Counted from the first letter of the stretch, positions 25,488-35,364 are shown. The stretch: DNA of 64,000 nucleotides from Nitrosomonadales bacterium (GCA_016716325.1 JADJWO010000001.1:1178001-1242000), one strand, 5' to 3'. Translations and numbers: made by a program. The notes: generated by a model from the sequence alone, not told the origin.

Positions 25488-26903
25488 TTAAAACAAACTG
25501 CGATTGATCAGCATATGAACCGCTATGCTGGCGGCATAACCGAGCGCAATCACCGGGGTCCACTTCAGGTGGCCGAAAAAGGTATAAATTCCGCGTGCCT
25601 GCCCCATCAGGGCGACACCCGCAGCCGATCCGATCGAAAGCAGCGACCCGCCCACTCCCGCAGTCATCGTCACCAGCAGCCATTGGCCCATCGACATATC
25701 GGGCATCATCGTCAGTACCGCGAACATCACCGGGATGTTGTCCACGACAGCCGAGATCAGGCCGATGGCGATATTGGCATTGGTCGCGCCCCATACGCCG
25801 TACAACAAATGCGAAAGCATGCTCAGGTAACCGATGAAGCCGAGCGCGCCTACGCACATCACCACGCCGTAGAAGAAGAACAACGTATCCCACTCGGAGC
25901 GCGCCACCTCCCGGTATATATCGAATGGCACCGGGCTGCCGATGCCCTCTTCCTCCTGATTGCGCAATTTTTTCCGCCTGTCAGCAAACCTCAGGTGATA
26001 CGCGTAGAACTTAAGCAGGCCCAGACCGGTCAGCATGCCGATCACCGGCGGCAGACCCAGCCAGCCGTGAAAGGTCACCGCAAGGACGATGGCAAACAAA
26101 AAGAGCGCGATGATCGGGCGGGCTCCGCGTTTCATGGCGATCTTTTTTCCTCCGCCTTCCGGCTTGCCTTCGGGAACATAAAAATGCATGACCGCCGCCG
26201 GAACCAGCCAGTTGACCAGTGACGGAATGAACAAATAGAAGAACTTCCAGAAATCCACAATGCCATTACTCGCGTGCACATTCTTCTGCCAGACCATCAG
26301 CGTGGTGATATCGCCGAACGGGCTGAAAGCCCCGCCGGCATTGGCAGCGACCACGATGCTGATACAGGAGAGCATGACGAATTTTTTATTGCTTCCGCCG
26401 ACGGCAATCACCACCGCCGACATCAATAAAGCGGTCGTCAGGTTGTCGGCAACCGGCGAGATGAAGAACGCCAGCAACCCGGTGACCCAGAACAGGCCAT
26501 GAAAACTGAAACCCTTGCGGATCAGCCATGACCGAAGCGCCTCGAATACATGGCGCTCCTCCATCGCATTGATGAATGTCATCGCCACCAGCAAAAACAG
26601 CATCAACTCGGCATATTCCTCGAGATTGTGGCGTAGCGCGACCTCAACCACATGCGGAATGTCATGTGACTGGTAATACCACGCGATCAGCCCCCAGATA
26701 AGCCCTGCAGCCAACATCACCGGCTTGGATTTGCGCAGGTGGGTGAATTCCTCGGTCATGACGACGATATAGGCGACGAAAAACAGCAATGCCGCCGCGA
26801 TACCCACCCAACTTCCGGTCAGATCAAGACGCTCCGCACCCTCGGAGGCGTGCGCCCATATTGGCATGAGCATCAAAAACAAGAAGGCGGCAAAACGTTC
26901 CAT
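25488..26903 (-). CDS. nhaD: Sodium/proton antiporter NhaD
   Basis: 471 residues, a polytopic inner membrane protein of the ion transporter (IT) superfamily. N-terminal signal-like segment (MERFAAFLFLMLMPIWAHAS), then about 12 helices. Typical NhaD segments are WYYQSHDIPHVVEVALRHNL, FINAMEERHVFEALRSWLIR, FISPVADNLTTALLMSAVVI, ANAGGAFSPFGDITTLMVW and GVVMCVGALGFIGYLSMLSH. The late VVDNIPVMFAVLTM is also conserved. It exchanges Na+ or Li+ for protons and supports pH and salt tolerance. Ribosome binding site GGAG about 8 nt before the ATG. Stands alone, followed by no obvious partner. Confidence 0.9.
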   Translation of the reverse strand: MERFAAFLFLMLMPIWAHASEGAERLDLTGSWVGIAAALLFFVAYIVVMTEEFTHLRKSKPVMLAAGLIWGLIAWYYQSHDIPHVVEVALRHNLEEYAELMLFLLVAMTFINAMEERHVFEALRSWLIRKGFSFHGLFWVTGLLAFFISPVADNLTTALLMSAVVIAVGGSNKKFVMLSCISIVVAANAGGAFSPFGDITTLMVWQKNVHASNGIVDFWKFFYLFIPSLVNWLVPAAVMHFYVPEGKPEGGGKKIAMKRGARPIIALFLFAIVLAVTFHGWLGLPPVIGMLTGLGLLKFYAYHLRFADRRKKLRNQEEEGIGSPVPFDIYREVARSEWDTLFFFYGVVMCVGALGFIGYLSMLSHLLYGVWGATNANIAIGLISAVVDNIPVMFAVLTMMPDMSMGQWLLVTMTAGVGGSLLSIGSAAGVALMGQARGIYTFFGHLKWTPVIALGYAASIAVHMLINRSLF

Positions 26904-27058
26904 AAATACATCTCCAGATTAAAGTCACCCGGGCCGGATCACAGTCCGGCGCGGTAGCAGGGCGGCATTCTACCCTCCCAGAACAACGAATAGACAGGAA
27001 GCCGGCCGAATCCAGGCTGCCCGCCACTACACGGATGCCCGGCGACAAGCAGGAAACA

Positions 27059-27094
27059 AAACAGGACAGGCACCCTGAGGTGCCTGTCCTGTTT
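27059..27094. terminator. Strong symmetrical hairpin terminator
   Basis: Perfect 16-bp stem AAACAGGACAGGCACC - CTGA - GGTGCCTGTCCTGTTT. It has an A-rich left and T-rich right end, so it can terminate on both strands. It lies 43 bases downstream of the porin stop, on the porin's side of the nhaD promoter region. Confidence 0.9.
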
Positions 27095-27137
27095 ATCCAA
27101 TCGACAAATCAGATCAGATGTGCCTTGCCACTTCGGG

Positions 27138-28211
27138 TCAGAACGTGTGCTTCATGCCCAGCGAAACGACAGACGGGGAAGCGCCAGCGCCGTTGATGGT
27201 TACCGCAGTGGTCTGCGAAAAACCATAGTTGACGCCGCTCTGGTTGCTGATACGCGAATAGATCGCATACAGTTTGGTACGCTTGCTCAGGCCATGGTCG
27301 TACCCCAAGCTGAACTGGTTCGCGCCGGTGTTGGCCGTCGCCCCCAACTGGCCAGCCTTGCCATAAGCCAGCTTGACCGCGTCGTTGCCGATGTTGTACT
27401 TGCCGGACAGGTAGTAGGCGTTGTGACCAAACAGGTTCGCATAGGTAACCGGGGTGAGGTTGTCGCTGGTCTTCTCGTAGGCAAAACCAAGCGTGAACGC
27501 ATCCATCGTATAGCCGAGTCCCAGCTTCCATGCAGATTCCTTGCCGCCGACCTGCACGGTGTCGAGCTTATGCTCCTCGTAGCCCAACGCGCCATAGAAT
27601 GGGCCAGCATCGTACATACCCGTCATCGTCACAGCGCTAGCCTTGGCGGCCGCAGCGGTGGTATTGGCTTCGGTCAGATTGACATAGGCTACCGCACCGG
27701 TGAAACCATTCAGGGCCGGGCTGATATAGGCAATCACGTCAGGCTGGCGTCCATCGAAAGCGGCTGCAGCAGAAGTGCCGGTCACACCGCCCATCAACCC
27801 GCGATTATCAGCGATGCTGTCACCGAACACGTCCAGCTTGCGGGTGGAAATCTTGTAGGGCGTATCGTGGCGACCCAGCAACACGGTACCCATGCTGTTG
27901 CTCTTCAGCCCCAGGAAGGTATTGCGGGTGGCGAAAGTACCGCCGGTATTGTCCATGTTGATCTGTTGCTCGATCTGCCAGACTGCCGCCAAACCATCGC
28001 CCAGGTCTTCTACACCCTTCAGGCCCAGACGGGAAACATTGCTCGACACATTGCGCTTGCTGACACCCGCAACACCCGCTGCGGTGGTGCCGGTATTGAT
28101 GAAGTCATAGGACAGGTCGGCGATGCCATAGATCGTGATGTTGCTGTTGTCGGCGAACGCCGGTGCAGAAACCATGGCGGCAATCGCCAGCGCGATGATT
28201 TTCTTTTGCAT
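27138..28211 (-). CDS. General outer-membrane porin (betaproteobacterial type)
   Basis: 357 residues. Signal peptide MQKKIIALAIAAMVSAPAFA with AxA cleavage, mature start DNSNITIYGIADLSYDFINT, typical of Gram-negative porins of the OmpC/PhoE-like betaproteobacterial family. It has the loop segment GLKSNSMGTVLLGRHDTPYK, alternating beta-strand pattern and the C-terminal aromatic LGMKHTF needed for outer-membrane insertion. Start at 28211 with AAGGAGT ribosome binding site. Transcribed alone between a 400-base upstream region and a strong terminator, as expected for an abundant protein. Confidence 0.93.
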   Translation of the reverse strand: MQKKIIALAIAAMVSAPAFADNSNITIYGIADLSYDFINTGTTAAGVAGVSKRNVSSNVSRLGLKGVEDLGDGLAAVWQIEQQINMDNTGGTFATRNTFLGLKSNSMGTVLLGRHDTPYKISTRKLDVFGDSIADNRGLMGGVTGTSAAAAFDGRQPDVIAYISPALNGFTGAVAYVNLTEANTTAAAAKASAVTMTGMYDAGPFYGALGYEEHKLDTVQVGGKESAWKLGLGYTMDAFTLGFAYEKTSDNLTPVTYANLFGHNAYYLSGKYNIGNDAVKLAYGKAGQLGATANTGANQFSLGYDHGLSKRTKLYAIYSRISNQSGVNYGFSQTTAVTINGAGASPSVVSLGMKHTF

Positions 28212-28613
28212 GTGATACTCCTTAAAAATAAATACAACCAACTGATTGTTTTGAATTGTGCGGTCGTGCGACGTCCCAATAAACCGGAAGCACCCCAGAA
28301 GCGTTTCAGGGCGGGATTATCCATACCCGCAAATGGGGAGCAAGCAGCATTTCCGGAATTCGTTATGATTTCGCGATCATGGAAATCTCCACGACTTTAT
28401 CGTGATACGAACACACAATTCCAGTGCATTGTTTTTAAACAACATTCACTCATTCTGGCGAAACACACCCCAATCTGATGAATAACTTGTCATGTTGTTT
28501 TTTTACAACACAAAAATCCTGATTTTTGCCAATCATTCATTACGTCTCGTCGAAAAATCGAGCTGTCTGCGGTGTGCTATGCTCAATGCGACTGTCATTC
28601 CCATCGTTTTGCA
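28212..28613. promoter_or_regulatory. AT-rich divergent regulatory region between porin and slt
   Basis: A 402-base gap without a gene. It is clearly more AT-rich than its surroundings and contains short inverted repeats TTGTTTTTAAACAA (about 28429-28443) and TGTTGT-T-rich-ACAACA (about 28495-28510). These could be regulator sites for the porin, but I cannot assign them to a known factor. A possible -10 TATGCT for slt lies at 28578-28583. Confidence 0.45.
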
Positions 28614-30644
28614 ATGAGATTCATATTCTGCTTATTGTTGTTCATTACATACGCACCGGCGGCCAATGCCGCAAAGGCGACGCATCGCGACCCTGCTCCA
28701 ACCATCGCATCCCGTGGCACGAACGACAGCGATTTTCTTGCAGCACGCGATGCATTTCGCGCAGGGAATGCCGACAAACTCGGGTACTACGCAAAACGCC
28801 TGAAGAAGTCGCCACTGGAGATTTACGCAAGCTATTATCAATTGCGCCTGGACCTGGACGATGCAGGCGCAAGACAGTACCCGGGATCGGTCGCGGGCAA
28901 GGTCGCCGATTTTCTTGCGCGCCCGGAAGACACGCCGCTGGTCGACCAGTTGCGCGGCGAGTGGCTCAAACTGCTCGGCAAGAACCGGCAATGGGATCTG
29001 TTCGATGCGGAATACCCGCGCCTGATCAAGGAAGATACGGAACTTGCCTGCTACGCCCTGCAATCGCGCAGCCGCATCCATGAGCCGACCGTATTGAGCG
29101 AGGCACGCGAAATGTGGTTCAACGGCAAAGGATTGCCGGATAACTGCGGTGCCTTGTTCGAAACGGCATTATCCGCAGGCATCATCAGCGAACAGGATGT
29201 CAGCCGGCGCCTGCGTCTGGCGCTGGAAACGGGCAACGTTTCACTCGCCAAGAAGCTGGCCGAGCGGCTTTCCGGCAAACTGGCGATCACCGCCGCCGCG
29301 CTGGATTTGGCTGCAGCGGATGCAGATCGCTATCTGGAGAACGCGAAGCTTGACGGTAAGACCGAGGGGCAGCGCATCGTCGCATTATTCGCCCTGCAAC
29401 GTCTGGCAAAGCAATCCCCGGAACTCGCCGAAGCGCGCTGGACGAAAATCGCCGTCTACTTTACCGATGCGGAACAGCATTATTTTTACGGCTGGCTGGG
29501 TTATGAGGCGGCACGCAAGCTCGATACGCGCGCGCTGCAATGGTTCAAGGCGGCGGCAGGCACCCCGCTCAACGAACGACAATCGGCATGGCGCGTGCGC
29601 GCGGCATTGCGCGCCCGGGATTGGCCTGCGGTGCTGGCCGGCATCGACGGCATGGACGAGCGCCAGCAACGTGACACGACCTGGCAATACTGGAAAGCGC
29701 GCGCGCTGCAGGCAGCGGGCAAGCCCGATGAGGCACGCAAATTGTTCGCATCGCTCAGCGGCGATCACAATTACTACGGGCAGTTGGCCGGAGAGGAGCT
29801 GGCGGAATCGCAGAACCCGCCCTCTTTGGCCGGGCACGGGACGAATCAGGCAGCGCCCGCCTACAAACCCGGCAAGCGGGATATCGCGGCGATGCTGGCC
29901 TTGCCGGGGATACAGCGCACCTTGGCACTGTATCGCATGGAGCTGCGCAGCGAGGCACTGAAGGAATGGAGCTGGACATTGCGCAACTTCAACGACCATG
30001 AACTATTGACCGCAGCGGAGATCGCGCGACGCAACAAAATGTACGACCGCGCCATCGGTGCCGCCAATCTGACGGTGAACGTGCACGACTTCGGCTTGCG
30101 TTATCTTGCGCCCTATCGTGATGCATTGCAGGCGCACATCCGCGAGAACAATCTGGAGGAGGCGTGGGTATATGGATTGATGCGCCAGGAAAGCCGATTC
30201 GTCACCGCCGCCCGATCCAGTGCCGGCGCGGCGGGATTGATGCAGATCATGCCTTCGACAGCACGCTGGGTGGCGCGCAAAATGGGGCTCAAAAGCTATC
30301 GTCCGTCGCTGATCCACCAGCTCGACACCAATCTGCGTCTCGGCACTTATTATATGAAGACCGTGCTGTCATGGTTCGACGGCAGCCCGGTGCTGGCCTC
30401 GGCAGCCTACAATGCAGGGCCGGGACGGGCGCGCCAGTGGCGTGGCGACGCCCCGATGGAAGGGGCCATCTATGCGGAAACCATCCCGTTCGACGAAACG
30501 CGCGACTATGTGAAAAAAGTGATGAGCAACACCATGTATTACGCCAGACTGTTCGGCGACCCGCCGCGCTCGTTGAAACAGCGCATGGGGATCGTTGCGG
30601 GCAAAACGGCGGAAAACCAGCAGGCGATCCCCGATGAAAAGTAA
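28614..30644 (+). CDS. slt: Soluble lytic murein transglycosylase
   Basis: 676 residues. Signal peptide MRFIFCLLLFITYAPAANAA, then a long alpha-superhelical U domain (about 35-450) and a C-terminal SLT catalytic domain: the catalytic Glu is in GLMRQESRFVTAARSSAGAA, followed by GLMQIMPSTARWVARKMG and AYNAGPGRARQWRG. Cleaves peptidoglycan in the periplasm with 1,6-anhydro product formation. The ATG at 28614 gives a proper signal peptide; the reading 42 bases longer does not. The stop lies 11 bases inside the cca gene. Confidence 0.94.
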   Translation: MRFIFCLLLFITYAPAANAAKATHRDPAPTIASRGTNDSDFLAARDAFRAGNADKLGYYAKRLKKSPLEIYASYYQLRLDLDDAGARQYPGSVAGKVADFLARPEDTPLVDQLRGEWLKLLGKNRQWDLFDAEYPRLIKEDTELACYALQSRSRIHEPTVLSEAREMWFNGKGLPDNCGALFETALSAGIISEQDVSRRLRLALETGNVSLAKKLAERLSGKLAITAAALDLAAADADRYLENAKLDGKTEGQRIVALFALQRLAKQSPELAEARWTKIAVYFTDAEQHYFYGWLGYEAARKLDTRALQWFKAAAGTPLNERQSAWRVRAALRARDWPAVLAGIDGMDERQQRDTTWQYWKARALQAAGKPDEARKLFASLSGDHNYYGQLAGEELAESQNPPSLAGHGTNQAAPAYKPGKRDIAAMLALPGIQRTLALYRMELRSEALKEWSWTLRNFNDHELLTAAEIARRNKMYDRAIGAANLTVNVHDFGLRYLAPYRDALQAHIRENNLEEAWVYGLMRQESRFVTAARSSAGAAGLMQIMPSTARWVARKMGLKSYRPSLIHQLDTNLRLGTYYMKTVLSWFDGSPVLASAAYNAGPGRARQWRGDAPMEGAIYAETIPFDETRDYVKKVMSNTMYYARLFGDPPRSLKQRMGIVAGKTAENQQAIPDEK

Positions 30645-31899
30645 CGCAAAACTCTACTGCGTAGGCGGCGCGGTACGCGACCGGCTGCTCGGACTGCCTG
30701 TGCAGGATCGCGATTGGGTGGTGGTCGGCAGCACGCCGGAAGAGATGGCCGCGCTCGGCTTCAGGCCGGTCGGCGCAGACTTCCCGGTATTCCTGCACCC
30801 CGAGACCCATGAGGAATACGCGCTGGCACGCACCGAGCGCAAGACCGCGCGCGGCTACAAGGGATTCTCGGTCTATGCCGCTCCCGATGTCACGCTGGAG
30901 CAGGATCTGTTGCGCCGCGATTTCACGATCAACGCCATTGCCGAAGACCAACATGGCCACCTGATCGACCCTTACGGCGGACAGGCAGACCTGGAGGCGG
31001 GCGTGCTGCGCCACGTAAGCGATGCTTTTTCCGAGGATCCGGTGCGCATCCTGCGCGCAGCGCGCTTCGCGGCACGTTTCGGTTTCCGCATCGCACCGGA
31101 AACACGGCAGTTGATGTGCGGGATGGTGGGCAACGGCGAAGTGGACGCGCTGGTCGCCGAACGCGTCTGGCAGGAACTTGCACGCGGCCTGATGGAGAAT
31201 GAACCGTCGCGCTTCTTCGAGACCTTGCGCGACTGCGGCGCGCTGGCCAGAATCTTTCCCGAAGTGGACGCGCTGTTCGGTGTACCGCAGCCGGCACATT
31301 ACCATCCCGAAATCGACTGCGGCATCCATACCATGCTGGTAGTGGACGATGCGGCACGGCACGGTTACGCGCTGGAAGTACGCTACGCCGCGCTGACCCA
31401 CGACCTTGGCAAGGCCACCACCCCCAGGGACATCCTGCCGCGACATATCGGCCACGAACTGCGCAGCGTGGAACTCGTGAAGAAGATGTCGCAACGGCTG
31501 CGCGCACCGGCCGACTGCCGCGACCTCGCCCTGCTGGCCGCACGCTTCCACAGCGACATCCATCGCGCCGCCGGCCTGCGCGCGGAAACCATCGTCAAAC
31601 TGTTCCAGTCTGCGGACGCCTGGCGCAGGCCGGAACGTTTCGCGCAATTGCTGCAAACCTGTTCTTCCGATGCACATGGCCGCACCGGCCACGAACACGA
31701 CGCTTACCCGCAGGCGGAATACCTGTTGCGCATGCTGGCAGTCGCACGGGCGGTGAATGCCGGTGAGATTTCGCGGCAATGCCACGATAGCGTTACAATC
31801 GCCGCACGGGTACAGCGCGCCCGTATCGCTGCAATAGAACAATCGGACTCGTACAAACCCATGCTGGATGACAGCAAAAAGAGGGATCGCAATGAATAA
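30634..31899 (+). CDS. cca: CCA-adding tRNA nucleotidyltransferase with HD domain
   Basis: 421 residues. Adds or repairs the 3' CCA of tRNAs from CTP and ATP. The head domain has KLYCVGGAVRDRLLGLPVQD with the metal-binding DRDWVV (D-x-D), then RRDFTINAIAED and DPVRILRAARFAARF. The HD phosphohydrolase domain follows (HTMLVVDDAA, ALTHDLGKATTP), typical of the gamma/beta-proteobacterial Cca. It starts 11 nt before the slt stop and ends overlapping the EF-hand gene by 8 nt, so three genes are tightly linked. Confidence 0.96.
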   Translation: MKSNAKLYCVGGAVRDRLLGLPVQDRDWVVVGSTPEEMAALGFRPVGADFPVFLHPETHEEYALARTERKTARGYKGFSVYAAPDVTLEQDLLRRDFTINAIAEDQHGHLIDPYGGQADLEAGVLRHVSDAFSEDPVRILRAARFAARFGFRIAPETRQLMCGMVGNGEVDALVAERVWQELARGLMENEPSRFFETLRDCGALARIFPEVDALFGVPQPAHYHPEIDCGIHTMLVVDDAARHGYALEVRYAALTHDLGKATTPRDILPRHIGHELRSVELVKKMSQRLRAPADCRDLALLAARFHSDIHRAAGLRAETIVKLFQSADAWRRPERFAQLLQTCSSDAHGRTGHEHDAYPQAEYLLRMLAVARAVNAGEISRQCHDSVTIAARVQRARIAAIEQSDSYKPMLDDSKKRDRNE

Positions 31900-32368
31900 A
31901 TGGATACTCGGTATCATCCTGGCTTCGACGCCTTACATCGCCTGCGCAGCCGAAACATCTGGTATCAACGCAAAATTCAACCAGTTGTTCAAGGGCGTGG
32001 ATACCGACGCGAATGGCAAGATATCCAGGGATGAAGCTATAGCGGGAGCGCCTGCCATGGCAGAGAACTTCGACGCGATCGATGCCAATCACGACGACGC
32101 GCTAAGCAAGAAAGAGATCAAAGCCTTCAACGCCGCCCTGAACAAGAAGCGCCATGAATTCAGCCAGCGCTTGGAAAAAGCCGACAAGGACAAGAACGGC
32201 ATGTTGTCCCGCCAGGAGGCCAAAGCCCTGCCCAACCTGGACGCACGCTTCGACGAGATCGACGGCAATCACGACGAGCAACTGGTCATCAAGGAGATCT
32301 CCGATTACCTGCGCGGCAAGACCGGCAACGGGAATGGGGGAGATTCGGCCGCCACCGTACGGCAATAA
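31892..32368 (+). CDS. Secreted EF-hand calcium-binding protein
   Basis: 158 residues. The signal peptide (MNKWILGIILASTPYIACA) is followed by four EF-hand loops: DTDANGKISRDE, DANHDDALSKKE, DKDKNGMLSRQE and DGNHDEQLVIKE. Likely a periplasmic calcium-binding protein of unknown role. The ATG has GAGGGA about 6 nt upstream and overlaps the cca stop by 8 bases, an odd partner for a tRNA enzyme that may only reflect gene packing. Confidence 0.88.
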   Translation: MNKWILGIILASTPYIACAAETSGINAKFNQLFKGVDTDANGKISRDEAIAGAPAMAENFDAIDANHDDALSKKEIKAFNAALNKKRHEFSQRLEKADKDKNGMLSRQEAKALPNLDARFDEIDGNHDEQLVIKEISDYLRGKTGNGNGGDSAATVRQ

Positions 32369-32370
32369 GG

Positions 32371-33528
32371 CTATAGCATGCGCGTCAAATCGCCGCGCAT
32401 GAATCCGGACAGCGGGTATGACAGCTTTTTGCCGAATGCCATCACCTTGAACAGCTCACCCATCTCGGCCGGGCTGGTGAGTTTCTGCAGCTGCGCCGAC
32501 AACGGCAGGTAATCGCGCAAGTTCTCCGGCTCGGCGTCCCGGAGCAGGTCGGTGATGCCGCAGTTGATCAGGAAGAACGCCTGCGAGGTATAGCCCATCA
32601 GATCCATGCCCGCATCGATGCCGCTCTCCGCAATATCCGTGAAATTGACATGCGCGGTGATGTCCTGCAAACCGGGCAGGAAGAACGGATCATCGTGCGC
32701 ATGGTGGCGGTAGTGGCACATCAGCGTGCCGCTGCTACGCTGCGGATGGTAATACTCCCGTGAGCCGAAGCCATAGTCGATGAACAACATCGCCCCCTGC
32801 TCCAGGCATTGCGCAAGGCTACCAATCAGCCCGCGTGCGGCGGGACAGACTTCCGTGACATAGTTGTCCGGCACATTGATCCGCAACGCTTCCTGCAACA
32901 GTTGCGGATCGTTGACCGCACGTTCCCGCCAGACGAAACCACCGTCTTCCCCGACTGCCACTCCGCGCTCGGCAAACGCACTGTCGCGCAGATGCAGCAG
33001 GTGAACTGGCAGCGCATCGAGCACTTCATTGGCGACGATCGCGCCGGAAAAACTCTCCGGCAACGCATCCAGCCAATGCACCCGATCCGCAAGGTGCGGC
33101 AGGCGCGTGCCCAGCAAAACCTGCTGCCGGTCGCGCAAGTCGGCGCTCACCTCCAGGATCGTGTAGCTTTCCGGAAGGCTGCCGAGCTGTTCCAGTTCTG
33201 TGAGCATGTCTGCGGCCAGCTTCCCGCTGCCCGCGCCCAGTTCCAGGATATGCGCCGCACTATGCGCCATGATCTCCGTCACCTGCCTGGCCAGCGTGCG
33301 CCCGAACAGCGGCGACAACTCCGGGGCCGTGACGAAATCACCCGCTTCGCCGAATTTGTGCGCGCCCGCCGTGTAATAGCCCAGGCCGGGCGCGTACAGC
33401 GCCAGTTCCATGTAACGCGCAAAGGATATCCAGCCTTCCCGATTTCGGATGTCATTGCGGATCAGGTCGCATAGCCTGATGCTGTGGGCGAGCGCTTCGT
33501 CGGAGGGAGCAGGCAGATTGGCAGGCAT
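32371..33528 (-). CDS. SAM-dependent methyltransferase, MidA/NDUFAF7 family (DUF185)
   Basis: 385 residues. The mitochondrial relative NDUFAF7 methylates an arginine of a complex I subunit; the bacterial role is less clear. Family blocks: ISFARYMELALYAPGLGYYT, GEAGDFVTAPELSPLFGRTL, the SAM loop ILELGAGSGKLAADML, and IVANEVLDALPVHLL. Also FIDYGFGSREYYHPQRSSGT, then MCHYRHHAHDDPF. Divergent from the folM-like gene across 50 bases. No complex I genes are nearby. Confidence 0.88.
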   Translation of the reverse strand: MPANLPAPSDEALAHSIRLCDLIRNDIRNREGWISFARYMELALYAPGLGYYTAGAHKFGEAGDFVTAPELSPLFGRTLARQVTEIMAHSAAHILELGAGSGKLAADMLTELEQLGSLPESYTILEVSADLRDRQQVLLGTRLPHLADRVHWLDALPESFSGAIVANEVLDALPVHLLHLRDSAFAERGVAVGEDGGFVWRERAVNDPQLLQEALRINVPDNYVTEVCPAARGLIGSLAQCLEQGAMLFIDYGFGSREYYHPQRSSGTLMCHYRHHAHDDPFFLPGLQDITAHVNFTDIAESGIDAGMDLMGYTSQAFFLINCGITDLLRDAEPENLRDYLPLSAQLQKLTSPAEMGELFKVMAFGKKLSYPLSGFMRGDLTRML

Positions 33529-33578
33529 CGTCAGTTATAATTCGCAGCGATGACCGAAGTTTAACAGCTTGAACGTGA

Positions 33579-34337
33579 ATGGCGCGAATGAACTCGATGC
33601 AAGGCAAAACAGTACTGGTGACGGGCGGCGCAAAACGCGTCGGCGCGGCGATTTGCCGGCGTCTGCATGCCGCCGGTGCGAATGTTGCCATCCACTACCG
33701 TTCCTCCACTGCCGAAGCGGAGACCCTGCGCGACGAACTGAATGCAGCGCGCGCCGGTTCCGTCTGCTGCATACCGGCAGACCTGCTGGACATGACCGCC
33801 CTGCCGCCACTGGTGGAAGCGGCGGTGCAACAGTTCGGGCGGCTGGATGCGCTGGTGAACAACGCCTCCAGTTTCTATGCCCTGTCTCTGGCCGACACCG
33901 GCGAGCGCGACTGGCATGACTTGCTCGGCACCAACCTGAAAGCCCCGCTGTTCCTGGCACAGGCCGCGCTCCCGGAACTGCGCCGCCGTCACGGCTGCAT
34001 CGTCAATATCGTGGATATCCATGCGGAACGTCCCATGCACGGACACCTGTTATACAGCGTGGCCAAGGCCGGGCTGGTCGCCCTGACCAAAGGACTGGCG
34101 CAGGAACTGGCGCCCCAGGTTCGGGTGAACGCGGTCGCGCCCGGCGTCATCATCTGGCCGGAAGGCGAGGCCTGGCAGAATGAAGAGCAGCGCCGCAAGA
34201 TCGTGGCACACACGCTGCTCAAGCGCGAGGGCAGCCCCGAGGATATTGCGAAGGCCGTGCAGTTCCTGCTTGCCGATGCGCCCTACATCACCGGACAGGT
34301 GATCGCGGTGGATGGCGGCAGAAGCATCAATCTTTGA
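33579..34337 (+). CDS. folM: Pteridine reductase-like short-chain dehydrogenase (FolM-like)
   Basis: 252 residues. The NADPH-binding motif TVLVTGGAKRVGAAICRRLH (TGGAKRVG is typical of pteridine reductases, in place of TGxxxGIG), NNAS at the adenine pocket, the catalytic D-I-H and Y-S-V-A-K (LLYSVAKAGLVALTKGLAQE), and the C-terminal YITGQVIAVDGGRS. Reduces dihydromonapterin or dihydrofolate in characterised members. Two further in-frame ATGs follow within 7 codons, so the exact start is not certain. Confidence 0.85.
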   Translation: MARMNSMQGKTVLVTGGAKRVGAAICRRLHAAGANVAIHYRSSTAEAETLRDELNAARAGSVCCIPADLLDMTALPPLVEAAVQQFGRLDALVNNASSFYALSLADTGERDWHDLLGTNLKAPLFLAQAALPELRRRHGCIVNIVDIHAERPMHGHLLYSVAKAGLVALTKGLAQELAPQVRVNAVAPGVIIWPEGEAWQNEEQRRKIVAHTLLKREGSPEDIAKAVQFLLADAPYITGQVIAVDGGRSINL

Positions 34338-34342
34338 ACCAG

Positions 34343-34425
34343 TCCACGAAATACACAAAAGGCACGAAATGAACACCCGCTTCGCATTGTTCGAGTCTTT
34401 CGTGCTTTTCATGGACGATTTGTTT
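34343..34425. repeat. CACGAAA-type imperfect inverted repeat
   Basis: The gap between folM and ttcA holds CACGAAATACACAAAAGGCA then CGAAATG, and further on TCTTTCGTGCTTTTCATG in the opposite sense. It resembles the larger element at 51350-51483 and may be a small mobile or fold-back repeat. Confidence 0.5.
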
Positions 34426-34438
34426 TTTTGACTAACAG

Positions 34439-35296
34439 ATGAACGACACCATACAACCCATACAATTCGAGCATCAATCCACCAACTTCAATCGCCTCAA
34501 GGGGCGGCTGGAAAGTTCGGTCGGCAAGGCCATCGGCGACTTCAACATGATCGAGGATGGCGACACCGTGATGGTGTGCCTCTCCGGCGGCAAGGACTCC
34601 TACACCCTGCTCGACATTCTGCGCACCCTGCAGAAACGCGCGCCGATCGACTTCAAGATCGTGGCGATGAACCTCGACCAGAAGCAGCCGGGCTTCCCCG
34701 CCGATGTGCTGCCCAACTATCTGAAGAGCACCGGTGTCGACTTCCATATCGAGGCGCAGGACACCTACTCGATCGTCAAGGAGAAGATCCCCGAGGGCAA
34801 GACCACCTGCTCGCTGTGCTCGCGGCTGCGCCGTGGCATCATCTACAAGGTGGCCGGCGAGCTGGGCGCGAACAAGATCGCGCTGGGCCACCACCGCGAC
34901 GACATGATCGAGACGCTGTTCCTCAACATGTTCTTCGGTGGCAAGCTGAAGGCGATGCCGCCCAAGCTGGTGACCGACAAGGGCGACCACATCGTGATCC
35001 GCCCGCTGGCCTATTGCGCCGAGAAGGACATCGCCCGCTACGCGCGCGGCATGGCATTCCCCATCATTCCGTGCAACCTGTGCGGCTCGCAGGAGAACCT
35101 GCAACGCCAGAACATCAAACAGATGTTGCAGGACTGGGAGCGTCAGTATCCCGGTCGTTCGCAGACCATCTTCACCGCGATGCAGAACGTCAAGCCCTCG
35201 CATCTGCTGGATGCGGCACTATTTGACTTCAAATCGTTGAAGCCGGGCGATGCCGTGGATGATGGGGATATCGCCTTCGATAACAGCGAAACATAG
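34439..35296 (+). CDS. ttcA: tRNA 2-thiocytidine(32) synthetase
   Basis: 285 residues. TtcA thiolates cytidine 32 of certain tRNAs using ATP and a 4Fe-4S cluster. The PP-loop SGGKDS is at residues 49-54, and the cluster cysteines C124 and C127 lie in TTCSLCSRLRRG, with a further cysteine pair in IPCNLCGSQ. Other blocks: LGHHRDDMIETLFLNMFFGG. Normal length. Upstream lies the small inverted repeat after folM. Confidence 0.95.
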   Translation: MNDTIQPIQFEHQSTNFNRLKGRLESSVGKAIGDFNMIEDGDTVMVCLSGGKDSYTLLDILRTLQKRAPIDFKIVAMNLDQKQPGFPADVLPNYLKSTGVDFHIEAQDTYSIVKEKIPEGKTTCSLCSRLRRGIIYKVAGELGANKIALGHHRDDMIETLFLNMFFGGKLKAMPPKLVTDKGDHIVIRPLAYCAEKDIARYARGMAFPIIPCNLCGSQENLQRQNIKQMLQDWERQYPGRSQTIFTAMQNVKPSHLLDAALFDFKSLKPGDAVDDGDIAFDNSET

Positions 35297-35364
35297 CTTC
35301 CGATTGTCCGCCCAGCAGATTCACAGTAGCATTGCCAGCATCTGTTGCCGAAAAGGGATGCGGC

